64,000 nt of DNA. It comes from Ligilactobacillus murinus DSM 20452 = NBRC 14221. GTDB lineage: Bacteria > Bacillota > Bacilli > Lactobacillales > Lactobacillaceae. Shown here piece by piece: positions 1 to 10,011 of the stretch. Position 1 is the first letter of the stretch. Every line of letters starts with the position of its first letter. Both the position numbers and the translations under genes were made by a program. The stretch covers positions 117,201 to 181,200 of the forward strand of contig NZ_BCVJ01000001.1 of the NCBI RefSeq assembly GCF_001591685.1. Reading direction: 5' to 3'. Below the pieces are notes generated by a model, which worked only from the letters and a program-made list of their open reading frames with translations, searched no databases and was not told the DNA's origin.

Positions 1-85
1 TTAAATGTTCATCGTGTAAGATACATGTCTGTAAAAATAACTGCAGTTCAGGGTTTTCCCCACAAATCATTATATTATTATCCAT
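1..85 (-). CDS. N-terminal part of a gene cut by the window edge, possibly a response regulator
   Basis: A leftward frame opens with ATG at 85-83 and stays open for 28 codons to the window edge. A purine-rich GTGGGGGA sits about seven bases upstream, a fair ribosome binding site. The peptide begins MDNNIMICGENPELQLFLQT, which resembles the first strand and helix of LytTR-type (AgrA-like) response regulator receiver domains, usually an I-C-E/D-D/N pattern. Only 28 residues are visible, so the family is a guess. An extended -10 (TGCTATAAT, hexamer at 215-220 on the minus strand) lies upstream and could drive it. Confidence 0.4.
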   Translation of the reverse strand, partial: MDNNIMICGENPELQLFLQTCILHDEHL

Positions 86-106
86 TTGAATCCCCCACTT
101 TTCATC

Positions 107-199
107 TTACCGAAATGCGATCTCTTTTGGACCGCCACGATACAAAAGTAAAAGTATATCTCTTTTAACGTCAAAACGCAAACGTACTTTCGTAAACAT
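107..199 (-). CDS. Candidate 30-residue basic peptide ORF
   Basis: ATG at 199-197 opens a 30-codon frame (MFTKVRLRFDVKRDILLLLY and ten more residues) that ends in TAA, about 20 bases before the partial gene at 85. It is rich in Arg, Lys and Leu. It begins only a few bases after an extended -10 element (215-220), with weak AGAG as possible Shine-Dalgarno. I do not recognise it. It could be a leader or signalling peptide, or chance. A longer frame on the same strand (267-70) overlaps the promoter and looks spurious. Confidence 0.2.
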   Translation of the reverse strand: MFTKVRLRFDVKRDILLLLYRGGPKEIAFR

Positions 200-362
200 T
201 TAAAATTCTCTTTAATTATAGCACAATAATTTCTGGCCTTATTTAACAATAATGTAACAGCTACCATGGCTTTGTCATAAAAACGTTACGCTAAAAAGCT
301 GAAAACTTTTTTCTAAGATGTGCTAAAATCAAGGTAGACAATAAATGAAGGGATGATTATTT

Positions 363-917
363 TTGATCACTATGCATGATATTATCCGCGAAGGGCATCC
401 AACTTTGCGGGCACGAGCAGAGAAATTTACATTTCCATTGACCGCTGAAGAAAAGCAAACTGCTCAAAAAATGATGGAATTTTTAGAAAACAGCCAAGAC
501 CCTGAGATCGCAGAAAAGTACGGTCTCCGCGCTGGTGTTGGATTAGCAGCACCTCAGATCGATATCTCTAAACGGATGACCGCAGTCCTAGTTCCTGGCG
601 AAGAAGGGCAAGAACCACTTTTTAAGCACATCTTGATCAACCCAACGATCTTGAGCGAATCAGTTCAAATGGCTGCTCTAGCAGAAGGTGAAGGTTGCCT
701 TTCTGTTGACCGTGAGATCCCCGGCTATGTTCCCCGCCATGCTCGGCTCAAATTACGCTGGTATGATCTAGATGGCAACGAGCACGTTGAACGCTTACGA
801 GACTATGTTGCGATCGTAGTTCAACACGAGATCGACCACTTGAATGGTGTCTTGTTCTTTGATCATATCAATAAAGAAAATCCATTTGCTGCCTCTGAAG
901 ACTTGATCTTACTTTAA
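363..917 (+). CDS. def: Peptide deformylase
   Basis: Removes the formyl group from the N-terminal methionine of new proteins, in the cytoplasm at the ribosome exit. All three metalloprotease motifs are present: GVGLAAPQ (58-65), EGCLS (110-114, metal-binding Cys) and HEIDH (155-159, two His ligands and catalytic Glu). At 184 residues with insertions between motifs 1 and 2 it is the Gram-positive type 2 form. The TTG start at 363 is chosen because AAGGGATG lies 8-9 bases upstream; an ATG three codons in is the alternative. An extended -10 (TGCTAAAAT, 321-329) precedes it. It is a single gene closed by a strong terminator. Confidence 0.97.
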   Translation: MITMHDIIREGHPTLRARAEKFTFPLTAEEKQTAQKMMEFLENSQDPEIAEKYGLRAGVGLAAPQIDISKRMTAVLVPGEEGQEPLFKHILINPTILSESVQMAALAEGEGCLSVDREIPGYVPRHARLKLRWYDLDGNEHVERLRDYVAIVVQHEIDHLNGVLFFDHINKENPFAASEDLILL

Positions 918-992
918 AAAGACTGCAAATGACAAGGAACCTCAACATGTTTTTACCTCATGTTGGGGTTCCTTGTCATTTATAGTCTTTTT
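916..992. terminator. Long bidirectional terminator between def and the convergent membrane gene
   Basis: A near-perfect inverted repeat starts in the def stop codon. The arms AAAAAGACT-AAATGACAAGG-AACC-CAACATG and their complement surround a short T-rich loop. A-runs on the left and T-runs on the right give a U-tail for transcripts from either side, and the element also overlaps the stop of the leftward gene. Confidence 0.9.
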
Positions 993-1461
993 AGTTATTT
1001 TGTTCTAACGTATTCATATCATTGACATATTCTACGGTCGCCTTATTGACTAGATAGGAAACGTCGATGTGCAAGATATCATCTTTTACCCAAATATCGG
1101 AGACCACAAAAGCCCTATTTTGTTGGTAACCTTTGATCCCTTGGGCTTTGGCTTGCACTGCCAGCTGCTGTTCAAGCCGGTTTTTTAGACCATTTAGATC
1201 AGCCTTAGTTAAATTTTTAACTTCAAGCTGATACTCAAAGGCCATGACCCCCTTGCCCCAAACATCTGAGATCAAGACTGAATCCGCTAAACTTTCATTT
1301 AACAGCTTTAAATTTATTAAACTTTCCTCCATTGCCGCATCCGTCAATTTTTGACTGTCGAGCTGGATCAATTTTAAAGCTTTCTTTCGGCGATATCGCT
1401 GAAAAATAAGGGCTAAGGTTCCGATAATGACCACTCCAATGATCAGATATAAAAATTCCAT
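991..1461 (-). CDS. Membrane-anchored protein of unknown function
   Basis: A 156-residue protein with one N-terminal membrane helix (about residues 3-20, LYLIIGVVIIGTLALIF) followed by a basic RYRRKK stretch, so the rest should be cytoplasmic. The soluble part alternates charged helix (about 30-60) with strand-like segments ending in a conserved-looking DVSYLVNKATVEYVND region. I recognise no catalytic motif and no named family. It is a single leftward gene converging on def, with its own upstream region of about 280 bases shared with rpoY. Codon use matches its neighbours, so it is probably a real lactobacillus-restricted gene. Confidence 0.7.
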   Translation of the reverse strand: MEFLYLIIGVVIIGTLALIFQRYRRKKALKLIQLDSQKLTDAAMEESLINLKLLNESLADSVLISDVWGKGVMAFEYQLEVKNLTKADLNGLKNRLEQQLAVQAKAQGIKGYQQNRAFVVSDIWVKDDILHIDVSYLVNKATVEYVNDMNTLEQNN

Positions 1462-1745
1462 AACTTCACCTACTTGTTTACTCTTTGATTATATACTAAA
1501 TTTAACCAAGCTAGCATCATTTGGGGCCTAAACTTAAAAGTATCTTAGCCTTTATCTTGACCGTAACTTTGTCTAGTCTTTTATCTGACACGTTTGATCA
1601 ACTTTATATACTTAGTTTGTAAACTATGGTAAAATAGGTTTAATTATTGTGTAAACAATCCCTGTTCGGAAGTTTATTTTTGCTGATTTGAACTTTTATC
1701 TAAGTGCAAATAACTATAATTAATTTCATAAAAGGAGAATCATTA

Positions 1746-1958
1746 ATGATCTTTAAAGTATATTATCAACCAACGAAAAAAATCAATCCTCGCCGTGAAA
1801 ACACGGAATCTTTATATTTAGAAGCTGACTCAGAACCAGAAGCACGCGTTTTAGTAGAATCAAATACCGAATACAATGTTGAATTTATCGAAGAATTGAG
1901 CGACGCAGCTTTAGAATACGAAAAGGAAAGTCCAGCTTTTAAACTTACGGAGTTTTAA
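1746..1958 (+). CDS. rpoY: RNA polymerase epsilon subunit (RpoY, DUF1447)
   Basis: A small accessory subunit of Firmicute RNA polymerase. The 70-residue protein begins [20 protein letters not shown], typical of the family, and has the acidic C-terminal half also usual there. I chose the ATG at 1746 because AAAGGAGAA ends six bases upstream; a longer frame from 1704 would put the Shine-Dalgarno inside the gene. An extended -10 (TGGTAAAAT, hexamer 1630-1635) lies about 110 bases upstream. The rpoY-rnjA pair, three bases apart, is a standard arrangement in Bacilli and supports both calls. Confidence 0.95.
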   Translation: MIFKVYYQPTKKINPRRENTESLYLEADSEPEARVLVESNTEYNVEFIEELSDAALEYEKESPAFKLTEF

Positions 1959-1961
1959 AAG

Positions 1962-3638
1962 ATGAAAAAACTAAATGTTAAAAATAACGAGACTGCCGTT
2001 TTTGCACTCGGTGGTCTGGGAGAAATTGGAAAAAATACTTATGGTATCCAATTTCAAGACGAGATCATCGTCGTCGATGCCGGCATCAAATTCCCTGAAG
2101 ATGACCTTTTAGGGATCGATTACGTCATCCCTGACTATCAATATCTCGTCGCAAATCAGCAAAAAATCAAAGCTTTAGTCATTACACACGGTCACGAGGA
2201 CCATATCGGTGGCATCCCTTATCTTTTGAAACAGGTAAATGTTCCGATCTATGCTGGTCCATTAGCCCTTGCCTTGATCAAGAGCAAACTAGAAGAGCAT
2301 GGCCTATTGAACTCAACTGAATTGCATGAGATCAATGAAGATACGGTCCTACGTTTCAGAAAGACGAGCGTGTCCTTCTTTAGAACTACACACTCGATCC
2401 CTGATACCCTAGGTGTTGCGATCAAGACCCCTTCTGGTACCATTGTCTGCACCGGTGACTATAAATTTGATCTAACTCCGATCACAAACCAAGCGCCTAA
2501 TCTTCAAAAGATGGCGCGCTTGGGTGAAGAAGGGGTTTTGTGCTTACTATCCGATAGTACTAATGCAGAAGTCCCTAACTTCACTAAATCTGAACGTTGG
2601 GTCGGCAAATCGATCAAACGTATCTTCGAACAAGTCGAAGGTCGGATCATCTTTGCGACCTTTGCTTCAAACATCTCACGTATCCAACAAGCTGCTGCTG
2701 CTGCGATCGCTAAAGGACGTAAGATCGCGGTCTTTGGTCGTAGTATGGAAGCAGCTATCGTAAACGGACGGAAATTAGGTTATCTTGATATCCCTGATGA
2801 TGCGATCGTTGATGCACGCGAGATCAATAGTTTACCTGCTAATAAAGTTATGATCTTATGTACCGGTTCGCAAGGTGAACCTATGGCTGCTTTAAGTCGG
2901 ATCGCTAATGGGACTCACCGTCAAGTAGCGATCCAACCAGGCGATACAGTCGTCTTTTCAAGTTCGCCGATCCCAGGTAACACTTTGAGTGTCAACAAAG
3001 TCATCAACGAACTTGAAGAAGCTGGTGCAACGGTCATCCATGGTAAGGTCAATAATATCCATGCTTCTGGACACGGTGGTCAAGAAGAGCAAAAATTGAT
3101 GCTTCGTTTGATGAAGCCTAAATTCTTCATGCCTGTCCACGGTGAGTATCGGATGTTGAAGATCCATACTGAATTGGCCGAAAAATGTGATGTCCCTACC
3201 GAAAACTCCTTTATCTTGGAAAACGGTGATGTCTTGGCCTTGACTAAAGATTCCGCCCGTTATGCTGGGCATTTCAACGCTGAAGATGTCTATGTCGATG
3301 GTTCCGGGATCGGTGATATCGGTAATATCGTCTTGCGCGATCGCCGGATCCTCTCAGAAGAAGGCCTTGTCGTTGTAGTCGCTACGATCGATATGCAAAA
3401 GCGTGAGATCTTAGCTGGTCCTGATCTACTATCACGTGGTTTCATCTATATGCGTGAATCTGGTGAATTGATCAAACAGGGACGTAAACGCGTTTATCGG
3501 ACGATCAGACAAACTTTGAAAAATGAAAAAGTTACTGAAGCAATGTTGCGTGAAAATATTATTGCTGAGCTCCAAACGTTCCTTTTCGAACAAACTGAGC
3601 GTCATCCAATGATCTTACCAATGTTTGTTACAGTTTAA
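1962..3638 (+). CDS. rnjA: Ribonuclease J1
   Basis: A dual 5'-3' exonuclease and endonuclease central to mRNA turnover and rRNA maturation in Firmicutes. The 558 residues fit the J1 length. The metallo-beta-lactamase motif HGHEDHIGG is at 76-84, with the beta-CASP region after it and the RNase J signature [10 protein letters not shown] near 365. The sequence follows Bacillus RNase J1 closely from the opening [18 protein letters not shown], so J1 rather than J2. It follows rpoY after three bases, with GGAG inside the end of rpoY as ribosome site, so the two are probably translated from one message. Confidence 0.97.
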   Translation: MKKLNVKNNETAVFALGGLGEIGKNTYGIQFQDEIIVVDAGIKFPEDDLLGIDYVIPDYQYLVANQQKIKALVITHGHEDHIGGIPYLLKQVNVPIYAGPLALALIKSKLEEHGLLNSTELHEINEDTVLRFRKTSVSFFRTTHSIPDTLGVAIKTPSGTIVCTGDYKFDLTPITNQAPNLQKMARLGEEGVLCLLSDSTNAEVPNFTKSERWVGKSIKRIFEQVEGRIIFATFASNISRIQQAAAAAIAKGRKIAVFGRSMEAAIVNGRKLGYLDIPDDAIVDAREINSLPANKVMILCTGSQGEPMAALSRIANGTHRQVAIQPGDTVVFSSSPIPGNTLSVNKVINELEEAGATVIHGKVNNIHASGHGGQEEQKLMLRLMKPKFFMPVHGEYRMLKIHTELAEKCDVPTENSFILENGDVLALTKDSARYAGHFNAEDVYVDGSGIGDIGNIVLRDRRILSEEGLVVVVATIDMQKREILAGPDLLSRGFIYMRESGELIKQGRKRVYRTIRQTLKNEKVTEAMLRENIIAELQTFLFEQTERHPMILPMFVTV

Positions 3639-3643
3639 ATGCT

Positions 3644-3682
3644 AAAAAAACAAGCCAAGAGTAGATTTTGGCTTGTTTTTTT
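3644..3682 (+). terminator. Rho-independent terminator after rnjA
   Basis: AAAAAAACAAGCCAA, a nine-base loop, then TTGGCTTGTTTTTTT, starting six bases after the rnjA stop. Confidence 0.95.
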
Positions 3683-3686
3683 GTGC

Positions 3687-3715
3687 TTGTCGCTTGCTAA
3701 AATATTAGCTATAAT
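3687..3715 (+). promoter_or_regulatory. Promoter of the lipid kinase leader
   Basis: TTGTCG (3687-3692), a 17-base spacer and TATAAT (3710-3715), immediately after the rnjA terminator. The transcript would carry a leader of about 130 bases containing a GCCTGA/TCAGGC hairpin (3727-3755 region) before the first ribosome site. Confidence 0.7.
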
Positions 3716-3795
3716 TGTTTAGTAGCTACTAATGCCTGAAGAAAGTTAATATGGATCAGGCTTTGCTTAGTTCGAAAATAAAGGAAAGGATATAT

Positions 3796-3852
3796 ATGAT
3801 CTTTCTCGTTGTTTCCAATAACGTCCATATTTTATATCACCGCTCGTTTTGA
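3796..3852 (+). CDS. 18-residue leader ORF overlapping the lipid kinase start
   Basis: ATG at 3796 follows AAAGGAAAGG, by far the best ribosome site in this leader, and opens an 18-codon frame (MIFLVVSNNVHILYHRSF) that stops at TGA 3850-3852. The stop overlaps the TTG start of the kinase (3849-3851), giving a TTGA junction typical of coupled translation. The kinase has no Shine-Dalgarno of its own. The role as a coupling leader is inferred. The peptide itself matches nothing I know. Confidence 0.45.
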   Translation: MIFLVVSNNVHILYHRSF

Positions 3853-4835
3853 AAACTTTCTTTATTATTGTTAATCCAAATGCTGATCATGGTCAAGCTG
3901 CTAATATTTGGGAGCAAGTTGAACAGATTTTGCTTACTCGTCAAGTTAAATATGAAGCTCATCAAACGACCCGTGTTGGCCATGCTAAACAGTTGATCCA
4001 TTTAAATTTTGGCAAGCAAAAAGCAGAAAATATCAAAGATCAAGTCGTTTTAGTCGTAGGTGGAGACGGAACTTTAAATGAGACGCTCAATGCGCTCAAA
4101 CATGAAGCTCCTTTGGAAGTCCCACTTGCGTTCATCCCTGTCGGCCATAATAATGGTTTTGCTAAAGGGATCGGGATCGCTTCAGATCCTTTGGTTGCGC
4201 TAGATCAGATCTTAGCCGCAACTGAACCGACCTATTATAATGTTGGGGAATATCAAGAAACGACACATAACGAACAAGGATACTTTTTAAATGATTTTGG
4301 GATCGGGCTTGATGCTTATACGATCAGCCTAAATGCTAACGTGCATAAACATATGCGTTTGCGTAAGTTCTTGCTGAAACTTCACTTGAACTTTTTGGCA
4401 TATCTCATCAATGTCTTTACTGCTTTTCTAAATCAAGAAGCCTTTGCAGTAACTTTGAGGATCGGTGATAAATATGAGTTCTTCAAACATGCTCGCTTGG
4501 TCAATATCGCCAACCATCCTTATTTTGAAAATGGGATCATCTTGTCGCCAAAAGCCGATATCAATGATCATCAGCTTGACTTGATCATTGCTGATAATTT
4601 AGGCTTTTTTAAATTTTTAGCACTGAGTATCGCGATCTATTTCAAAAAGCAACTTAAACTCCCCTATATTCATCACTACAAAGATAAAAATATCCATTTG
4701 ATCATCAATTCTTTAGAATACGGCCAGATCGATGGTGAAGAAGCCGGAAGTAAATACTATGATATCTTTTTTGGGACGATCAAATACCCTTTCTGGATCA
4801 ATATCCAAGGCGTCCCTGTTACTAAACGTGTGTAA
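3849..4835 (+). CDS. Diacylglycerol kinase family lipid kinase (YegS/DagK-like)
   Basis: Phosphorylates a membrane lipid, most likely diacylglycerol, at the inner face of the membrane. The N-terminal nucleotide-binding domain opens FFIIVNPNADHGQA and carries the catalytic-type GGDGTLNE loop (71-78). A beta-rich C-terminal domain follows with the usual DGE motif (QIDGEEAGSKYY, near 300). Length (328) is normal for the family. The family consensus fixes the start at this TTG, since a conserved strand begins within four residues, yet it lacks a ribosome site and seems to depend on the leader ORF at 3796-3852. Exact lipid substrate is unknown. Confidence 0.85.
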   Translation: MKTFFIIVNPNADHGQAANIWEQVEQILLTRQVKYEAHQTTRVGHAKQLIHLNFGKQKAENIKDQVVLVVGGDGTLNETLNALKHEAPLEVPLAFIPVGHNNGFAKGIGIASDPLVALDQILAATEPTYYNVGEYQETTHNEQGYFLNDFGIGLDAYTISLNANVHKHMRLRKFLLKLHLNFLAYLINVFTAFLNQEAFAVTLRIGDKYEFFKHARLVNIANHPYFENGIILSPKADINDHQLDLIIADNLGFFKFLALSIAIYFKKQLKLPYIHHYKDKNIHLIINSLEYGQIDGEEAGSKYYDIFFGTIKYPFWINIQGVPVTKRV

Positions 4836-4863
4836 AAGCATCTGACTTTAAATATAACTAATA

Positions 4864-4910
4864 ACGAGGGTCCTACTAGGATGCGGTTTGCATCGCGGTA
4901 GGACCCTCGT
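4864..4910. terminator. Large hairpin between convergent genes
   Basis: ACGAGGGTCCTAC pairs with GTAGGACCCTCGT, and the intervening bases form a second small stem GATGC/GCATC. No T-run follows on either strand, so termination efficiency is uncertain. It lies between the lipid kinase and recD2, which converge here. Confidence 0.65.
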
Positions 4911-4932
4911 CTTACATATAACCGTATTAGTG

Positions 4933-7326
4933 TCAACGCATAAAATCTGCCGGTGTCAAATTATCCATTCCGATCATCGGGTCGATCTCACCCTTTTTGA
5001 CCAAAGCTGGGGTTAAGATAAATTTTGGCGTGCTTTCTACTTTAGTAGCTTCTTTAACGCTTGAATCCTTAGGTTTACCCAAAACTTCCCACAAACGCAT
5101 CGTAAGAGTAGTTTTACGGTTTAAAGCTAAGGTCTGGATACATTTGGCATAAGCTTCTGGTTCACCCAATAAGATGAGTTTCTCCTTAGCCCGTGTTAAA
5201 GCTGTATAGAGCAAATTTCGCGCAAACATCCGTGAATACTGTTGGACCATGGGCAAGATCACGATCGGAAATTCACTGCCTTGTGACTTATGGATCGACA
5301 TACAATAAGCTAGTGTCAAGTTGACGAGATCTTTTCGGCCAAACTCGACTTCTTGACCATCAAATGCGATGATCACCTTGTCGTCTTTGGGGTGATCTTT
5401 TTTTAACTCGATCCCGACTATCTTCCCGATATCACCGTTAAAAATATTATTTTCTGGGTCGTTGACTAAATGTAACACACGATCACCGATCCGAAATACG
5501 TTATTTCCAAACTTGACTTCTTTTTGTTGTGGTTTTTTAGGATTCAAGAGTGCCTGTAGCGTTTGGTTCAAGCTCGTGATCCCGGCCGCTCCACGATACA
5601 TAGGCGCTAAGATCTGAACATCATCGACCTTATTTTGCTTAGCTAAAGCCGCAGCAACAACTTGTTCGACCACTGAACTCACTTGATCAGCATGACAAGG
5701 AATAAACGAACGATCATTGGTCTTTTGCATTAGATCAGGAGGGACGAGCCCATCCTTGACTGCATGTGCCAATTGGATGATCGTTGAGCCATCACCTTGC
5801 CGATAGATCTTAGCGAGTTCTTTTTGTGGTAAAGTTTCACTAGCTAACAGATCAGAAAAGACCTGTCCTGGTCCCACTGAAGGTAACTGGTTGCGGTCAC
5901 CGACAAAGATTACTTGCATTTGTTCGGGAATACTTTCTAATAATAACTGTAACAAGACAGTATCGACCATCGAAGTTTCATCAACGATCAATAATTTACC
6001 TTCTAGCGCTTTTGTCTCTTCCGGTAATTCATCTTCTCTGCCATTCAATCCCAGTAGTCGATGGATCGTTGAAGCTGGTAGTCCGGTAGCCTCACTCATC
6101 TTCTTAGCGGCTCTTCCGGTAGGTGCCGCTAAGAGGATCGGCGTTTGACTCGTATCGGATAGATCAAGCTCATGTAGCGCAGCAAACGTCCGCACGATCC
6201 CCATAATGATCGTTGTTTTCCCCGTACCAGGTCCCCCCGTCAGTAAGAAAACTGGTGCTTTAACAGCCGCTTTGATCGCTGCTTTTTGATCAGGACCATA
6301 CGTTATCTGGAGATCTTTTTGGATCGCTTGGATAAAGTCATCGATCTGAGCATCATTTACCTCTTGATCACTTACTTTAGTCGCCAAACGCTTGAGTTCT
6401 TCGGCGATCGCATATTCAGCTTCATAGTAGCGTCGTAAATAGATTCGACCATCATCTGAGATCACTTGGCCTTTTTCACCCATTTTCAATAACTGATCAG
6501 CTAATAATTCAGGTTCGATCGGCTCAGGGCGACTCTCCAATAAACGTAAAGCTTCTTTTAATAATGTGGCGCCATCCGTATAGGTATTACCCAAAAATAG
6601 GCTCAATTGTGCCATACTTGCAAAGATCGCAGCCGCTAAGCGAACTTCAGCTGTTGCGGCCACGCCTAGTTTTAATGCCAATTGATCAGCACGATCAAAC
6701 CCGAAACCTTCAATGTCATAAACTAGCTGATATGGATTTTCATGGATGACATCTAAAGTCTTTTCACGATATTTTTCAAATAGTTTACCGGCCATTTTCT
6801 CGGAAAAACCTAAGGTGCTCAAACCGATCAAAGTGTGTTCTGCTCCATTATCAGCCGTGATCCCAGCTAATAAATTCTCTTTTTGCTTAGCACTCAAACC
6901 CAGTTCATCAGCAACTTTAGGATCATTTAAAAGCTTATCTACGGCATTTTCTCCCAACTGAGAAACGATTTTTTCAGCTGTCTTCTTACCGATCCCTTCA
7001 AAATGATCACCAGCTAAATATGCGATCACACCATCTTTTGAGGACAAGATCTCTGGCTTATAACTGAGCACTTGAACTTGGCGCCCATATTTAGGATGTT
7101 CCGTGATCTTTCCCTTAAAATAGTAACTCGTTCCCTCGATGAGCTCGGGAAAATTTCCTGTGATCGTCACTTCACTGTCTAGATCAAGATCGGTCTCGGT
7201 GATGCCCACAAGTGCTACTTTATACAAACTTGCTGGTGCTTCAAAAAAGATATTTAGAACTTCAGCGACTAAATAACCTTCATTTTTATCCTCATCAAAT
7301 AGTGTCAGTGTCTCTTGTTGCATCAT
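4933..7326 (-). CDS. recD2: RecD2-type DNA helicase (SF1B)
   Basis: ATP-dependent 5'-3' DNA helicase without RecBC partners, involved in replication fork and repair processes. The N-terminal region holds an OB-like part and helix-hairpin-helix repeats (FEGIGKKTAEKI about 109-120, GFGFDRAD about 207-214). The motor follows with Walker A GGPGTGKTT (364-372), a DETSMVD Walker B motif, GDRNQLPSVGPG (motif III) and a C-terminal YTALTRAKEKLIL (motif VI). Length 797 fits RecD2. A second ATG follows the first immediately; GGCGG upstream is a weak ribosome site. It lies nine bases after the TPR gene, so probably one operon. Confidence 0.95.
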   Translation of the reverse strand: MMQQETLTLFDEDKNEGYLVAEVLNIFFEAPASLYKVALVGITETDLDLDSEVTITGNFPELIEGTSYYFKGKITEHPKYGRQVQVLSYKPEILSSKDGVIAYLAGDHFEGIGKKTAEKIVSQLGENAVDKLLNDPKVADELGLSAKQKENLLAGITADNGAEHTLIGLSTLGFSEKMAGKLFEKYREKTLDVIHENPYQLVYDIEGFGFDRADQLALKLGVAATAEVRLAAAIFASMAQLSLFLGNTYTDGATLLKEALRLLESRPEPIEPELLADQLLKMGEKGQVISDDGRIYLRRYYEAEYAIAEELKRLATKVSDQEVNDAQIDDFIQAIQKDLQITYGPDQKAAIKAAVKAPVFLLTGGPGTGKTTIIMGIVRTFAALHELDLSDTSQTPILLAAPTGRAAKKMSEATGLPASTIHRLLGLNGREDELPEETKALEGKLLIVDETSMVDTVLLQLLLESIPEQMQVIFVGDRNQLPSVGPGQVFSDLLASETLPQKELAKIYRQGDGSTIIQLAHAVKDGLVPPDLMQKTNDRSFIPCHADQVSSVVEQVVAAALAKQNKVDDVQILAPMYRGAAGITSLNQTLQALLNPKKPQQKEVKFGNNVFRIGDRVLHLVNDPENNIFNGDIGKIVGIELKKDHPKDDKVIIAFDGQEVEFGRKDLVNLTLAYCMSIHKSQGSEFPIVILPMVQQYSRMFARNLLYTALTRAKEKLILLGEPEAYAKCIQTLALNRKTTLTMRLWEVLGKPKDSSVKEATKVESTPKFILTPALVKKGEIDPMIGMDNLTPADFMR

Positions 7327-7334
7327 CTACCGCC

Positions 7335-7997
7335 TTATTTTTTCTTTGTTGTTGCCTGCATCGTCTGTTCCACATCATTTAGACGTGTCTTTAGCGTTTG
7401 ATAGAGCTTAGGGTCACTTTGCTTGGCACGCTCAAAATACGCTGTTGGATCGGCACCGTTAACGACTGCGATCACACCCAATTGAAAATTGATCCGCGCG
7501 TCATTTGGTTCTAATTGCAAGGCCTGTTGATAATAATCCTTGGCTGGGCCAAAATTTCCCAAGGCTAAAAAGCAATCGCCCATCAAACTTAAAGTTGTAA
7601 CTGATCTTAGCTTCTCACTTGCCGTCAAAGCAAAAACTAAAGCTTTTTGATAGTTGGCCTTTGCATAATATGATTGGGCCAACATCGTATAGGCTTGAGC
7701 TTGTAATTTCCCATCTTGGACCAAATTGAACTGTGCGATCGCCTCATCATAAAGTTCACTTGCATAGTAGACATTACCTAGCCCATAATGCAATAATTCT
7801 GTTTTTTCTGCCCGATCACTCAAAGCATTGAGTGCTTTTTTAAAAAGTTCTTCCGCTTGGGTAAAGCTCTTTTCTTCAGTTAACGCTGTTCCTAAAGCGT
7901 AATAGCTCTCTTGATCGTATGGATCAGCATCGATCTTAGCGATCAATTTTTGGATGACTTGTTGCATCTTTTCATCTCGTTTAGCCCGTTTCATCAT
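7335..7997 (-). CDS. Tetratricopeptide repeat protein
   Basis: 220 residues of consecutive TPR-like helix pairs: YDQESYYALGTALTEEKSFTQAEELF (first), then LLHYGLGNVYYASELYDEAIAQF, AQAYTMLAQSYYAKANYQKAL and a last clear one around LEPNDARINFQLGVIAV. There is no signal peptide or membrane segment, so it is a cytoplasmic scaffold of unknown partner. It sits between the histidine phosphatase and recD2 with gaps of nine bases on each side, an arrangement common in lactobacilli. That order suggests co-transcription but does not reveal the function. Confidence 0.85.
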   Translation of the reverse strand: MMKRAKRDEKMQQVIQKLIAKIDADPYDQESYYALGTALTEEKSFTQAEELFKKALNALSDRAEKTELLHYGLGNVYYASELYDEAIAQFNLVQDGKLQAQAYTMLAQSYYAKANYQKALVFALTASEKLRSVTTLSLMGDCFLALGNFGPAKDYYQQALQLEPNDARINFQLGVIAVVNGADPTAYFERAKQSDPKLYQTLKTRLNDVEQTMQATTKKK

Positions 7998-8006
7998 TAC
8001 ACCTTC

Positions 8007-8660
8007 TTATACAATATCAGTCGGATCAAGTTTCTTTTTTAGATAATCCGTCTTATTCCAAGCTAGACACTTAAAGTTTTTACCATCTTTAGTCTCTAAG
8101 ATCGTGGTGCTTGTGTTAGCCAAGCCACCTTTAGCGCGAATTTGGGCTAAAGGAACACCGAGTAAATGTCTGATCTCAGCACACAAAGCTGCTCCATGAC
8201 TGACAATGATCACATTGTCTTTAGGATAACGTTCACAGATCGCCTTGATCTTTGGTGTCATTCTTTCAAATAACTCTTCAAAGCTTTCACCCTCGATCTT
8301 ACTTGGATCGTATTTGTCAGGGTGATGCCGAAAACCGTCGAGTTCAGCCGGATATTTTTCTGCGACCTCGGTAAATTTCATCCCCTCCATTTTTCCTAAG
8401 TTAAATTCTTGGAAAGCTACATCAGCCTCTAAATTGACCGGTCGTTCTAAATTAGCGACTAGCTTTTGTGCGGTCACTTTAGCCCGTCGGATCGGACTAC
8501 AATAGACCTTAGCAAATTTAAAATTATTTAAATAGGTCGCTAATTCTTCGATCTCGCGATAACTCTCGGGTAATAGTGGTGAATCACCACGTGCCCCTTG
8601 ATAACGCCCTTCTAAATTCCATTTGGTTTTTCCATGGCGTACAAAAAACAACTTTGTCAA
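8007..8660 (-). CDS. Histidine phosphatase (phosphoglycerate mutase-like) family protein
   Basis: The RHGKTKWN motif close to the N-terminus gives the catalytic histidine of the 2H-phosphatase fold, and VSHGAALCAEIRHLLG near 155-170 supplies the second histidine. It acts on a small phosphorylated metabolite in the cytoplasm; the substrate cannot be told from sequence, and many such proteins are mis-called GpmB. I chose TTG at 8660 because GAGGGATG lies 7-8 bases before it; the upstream ATG (8678) would have this Shine-Dalgarno inside the gene. About 217 residues. First gene of a run with the TPR protein and recD2. Confidence 0.85.
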   Translation of the reverse strand: MTKLFFVRHGKTKWNLEGRYQGARGDSPLLPESYREIEELATYLNNFKFAKVYCSPIRRAKVTAQKLVANLERPVNLEADVAFQEFNLGKMEGMKFTEVAEKYPAELDGFRHHPDKYDPSKIEGESFEELFERMTPKIKAICERYPKDNVIIVSHGAALCAEIRHLLGVPLAQIRAKGGLANTSTTILETKDGKNFKCLAWNKTDYLKKKLDPTDIV

Positions 8661-8713
8661 AATCCATCCCTCTTCCATGTCTATTGTCTAAATTTTAGCA
8701 TACCTAGCCTAAA

Positions 8714-8745
8714 GAAAAAAGGACCATAGCCTTAAGCTACAGTCC
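8714..8745 (-). terminator. Terminator after mnmA
   Basis: On the minus strand GGACTGTAGC, a short loop and GGCTATGGTCC are followed by TTTTTTCTTT, nine bases after the mnmA stop. Confidence 0.85.
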
Positions 8746-8754
8746 CTAAAATAT

Positions 8755-9942
<1,188 letters not shown>

Positions 9943-9954
9943 TCAGTAGCTACC

Positions 9955-9983
9955 ATTATAACGATTATTCCCAACTTTGACAA
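9955..9983 (-). promoter_or_regulatory. Promoter of mnmA
   Basis: On the minus strand TTGTCA (9978-9983), 17 bases, TATAAT (9955-9960). The leader then contains an imperfect hairpin with outer arms CTGAAT/ATTCAG before the ribosome site. Confidence 0.8.
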
Positions 9984-10011
9984 GGTTTGCTTACTTTTTT
10001 ATATTAAATTT

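Noticed and set aside
70..267. A 65-codon minus-strand ORF at the left end
   Set aside because: It contains the extended -10 element and the start of another frame, has no ribosome site and a low-complexity composition. It looks like chance in an AT-rich intergenic stretch.
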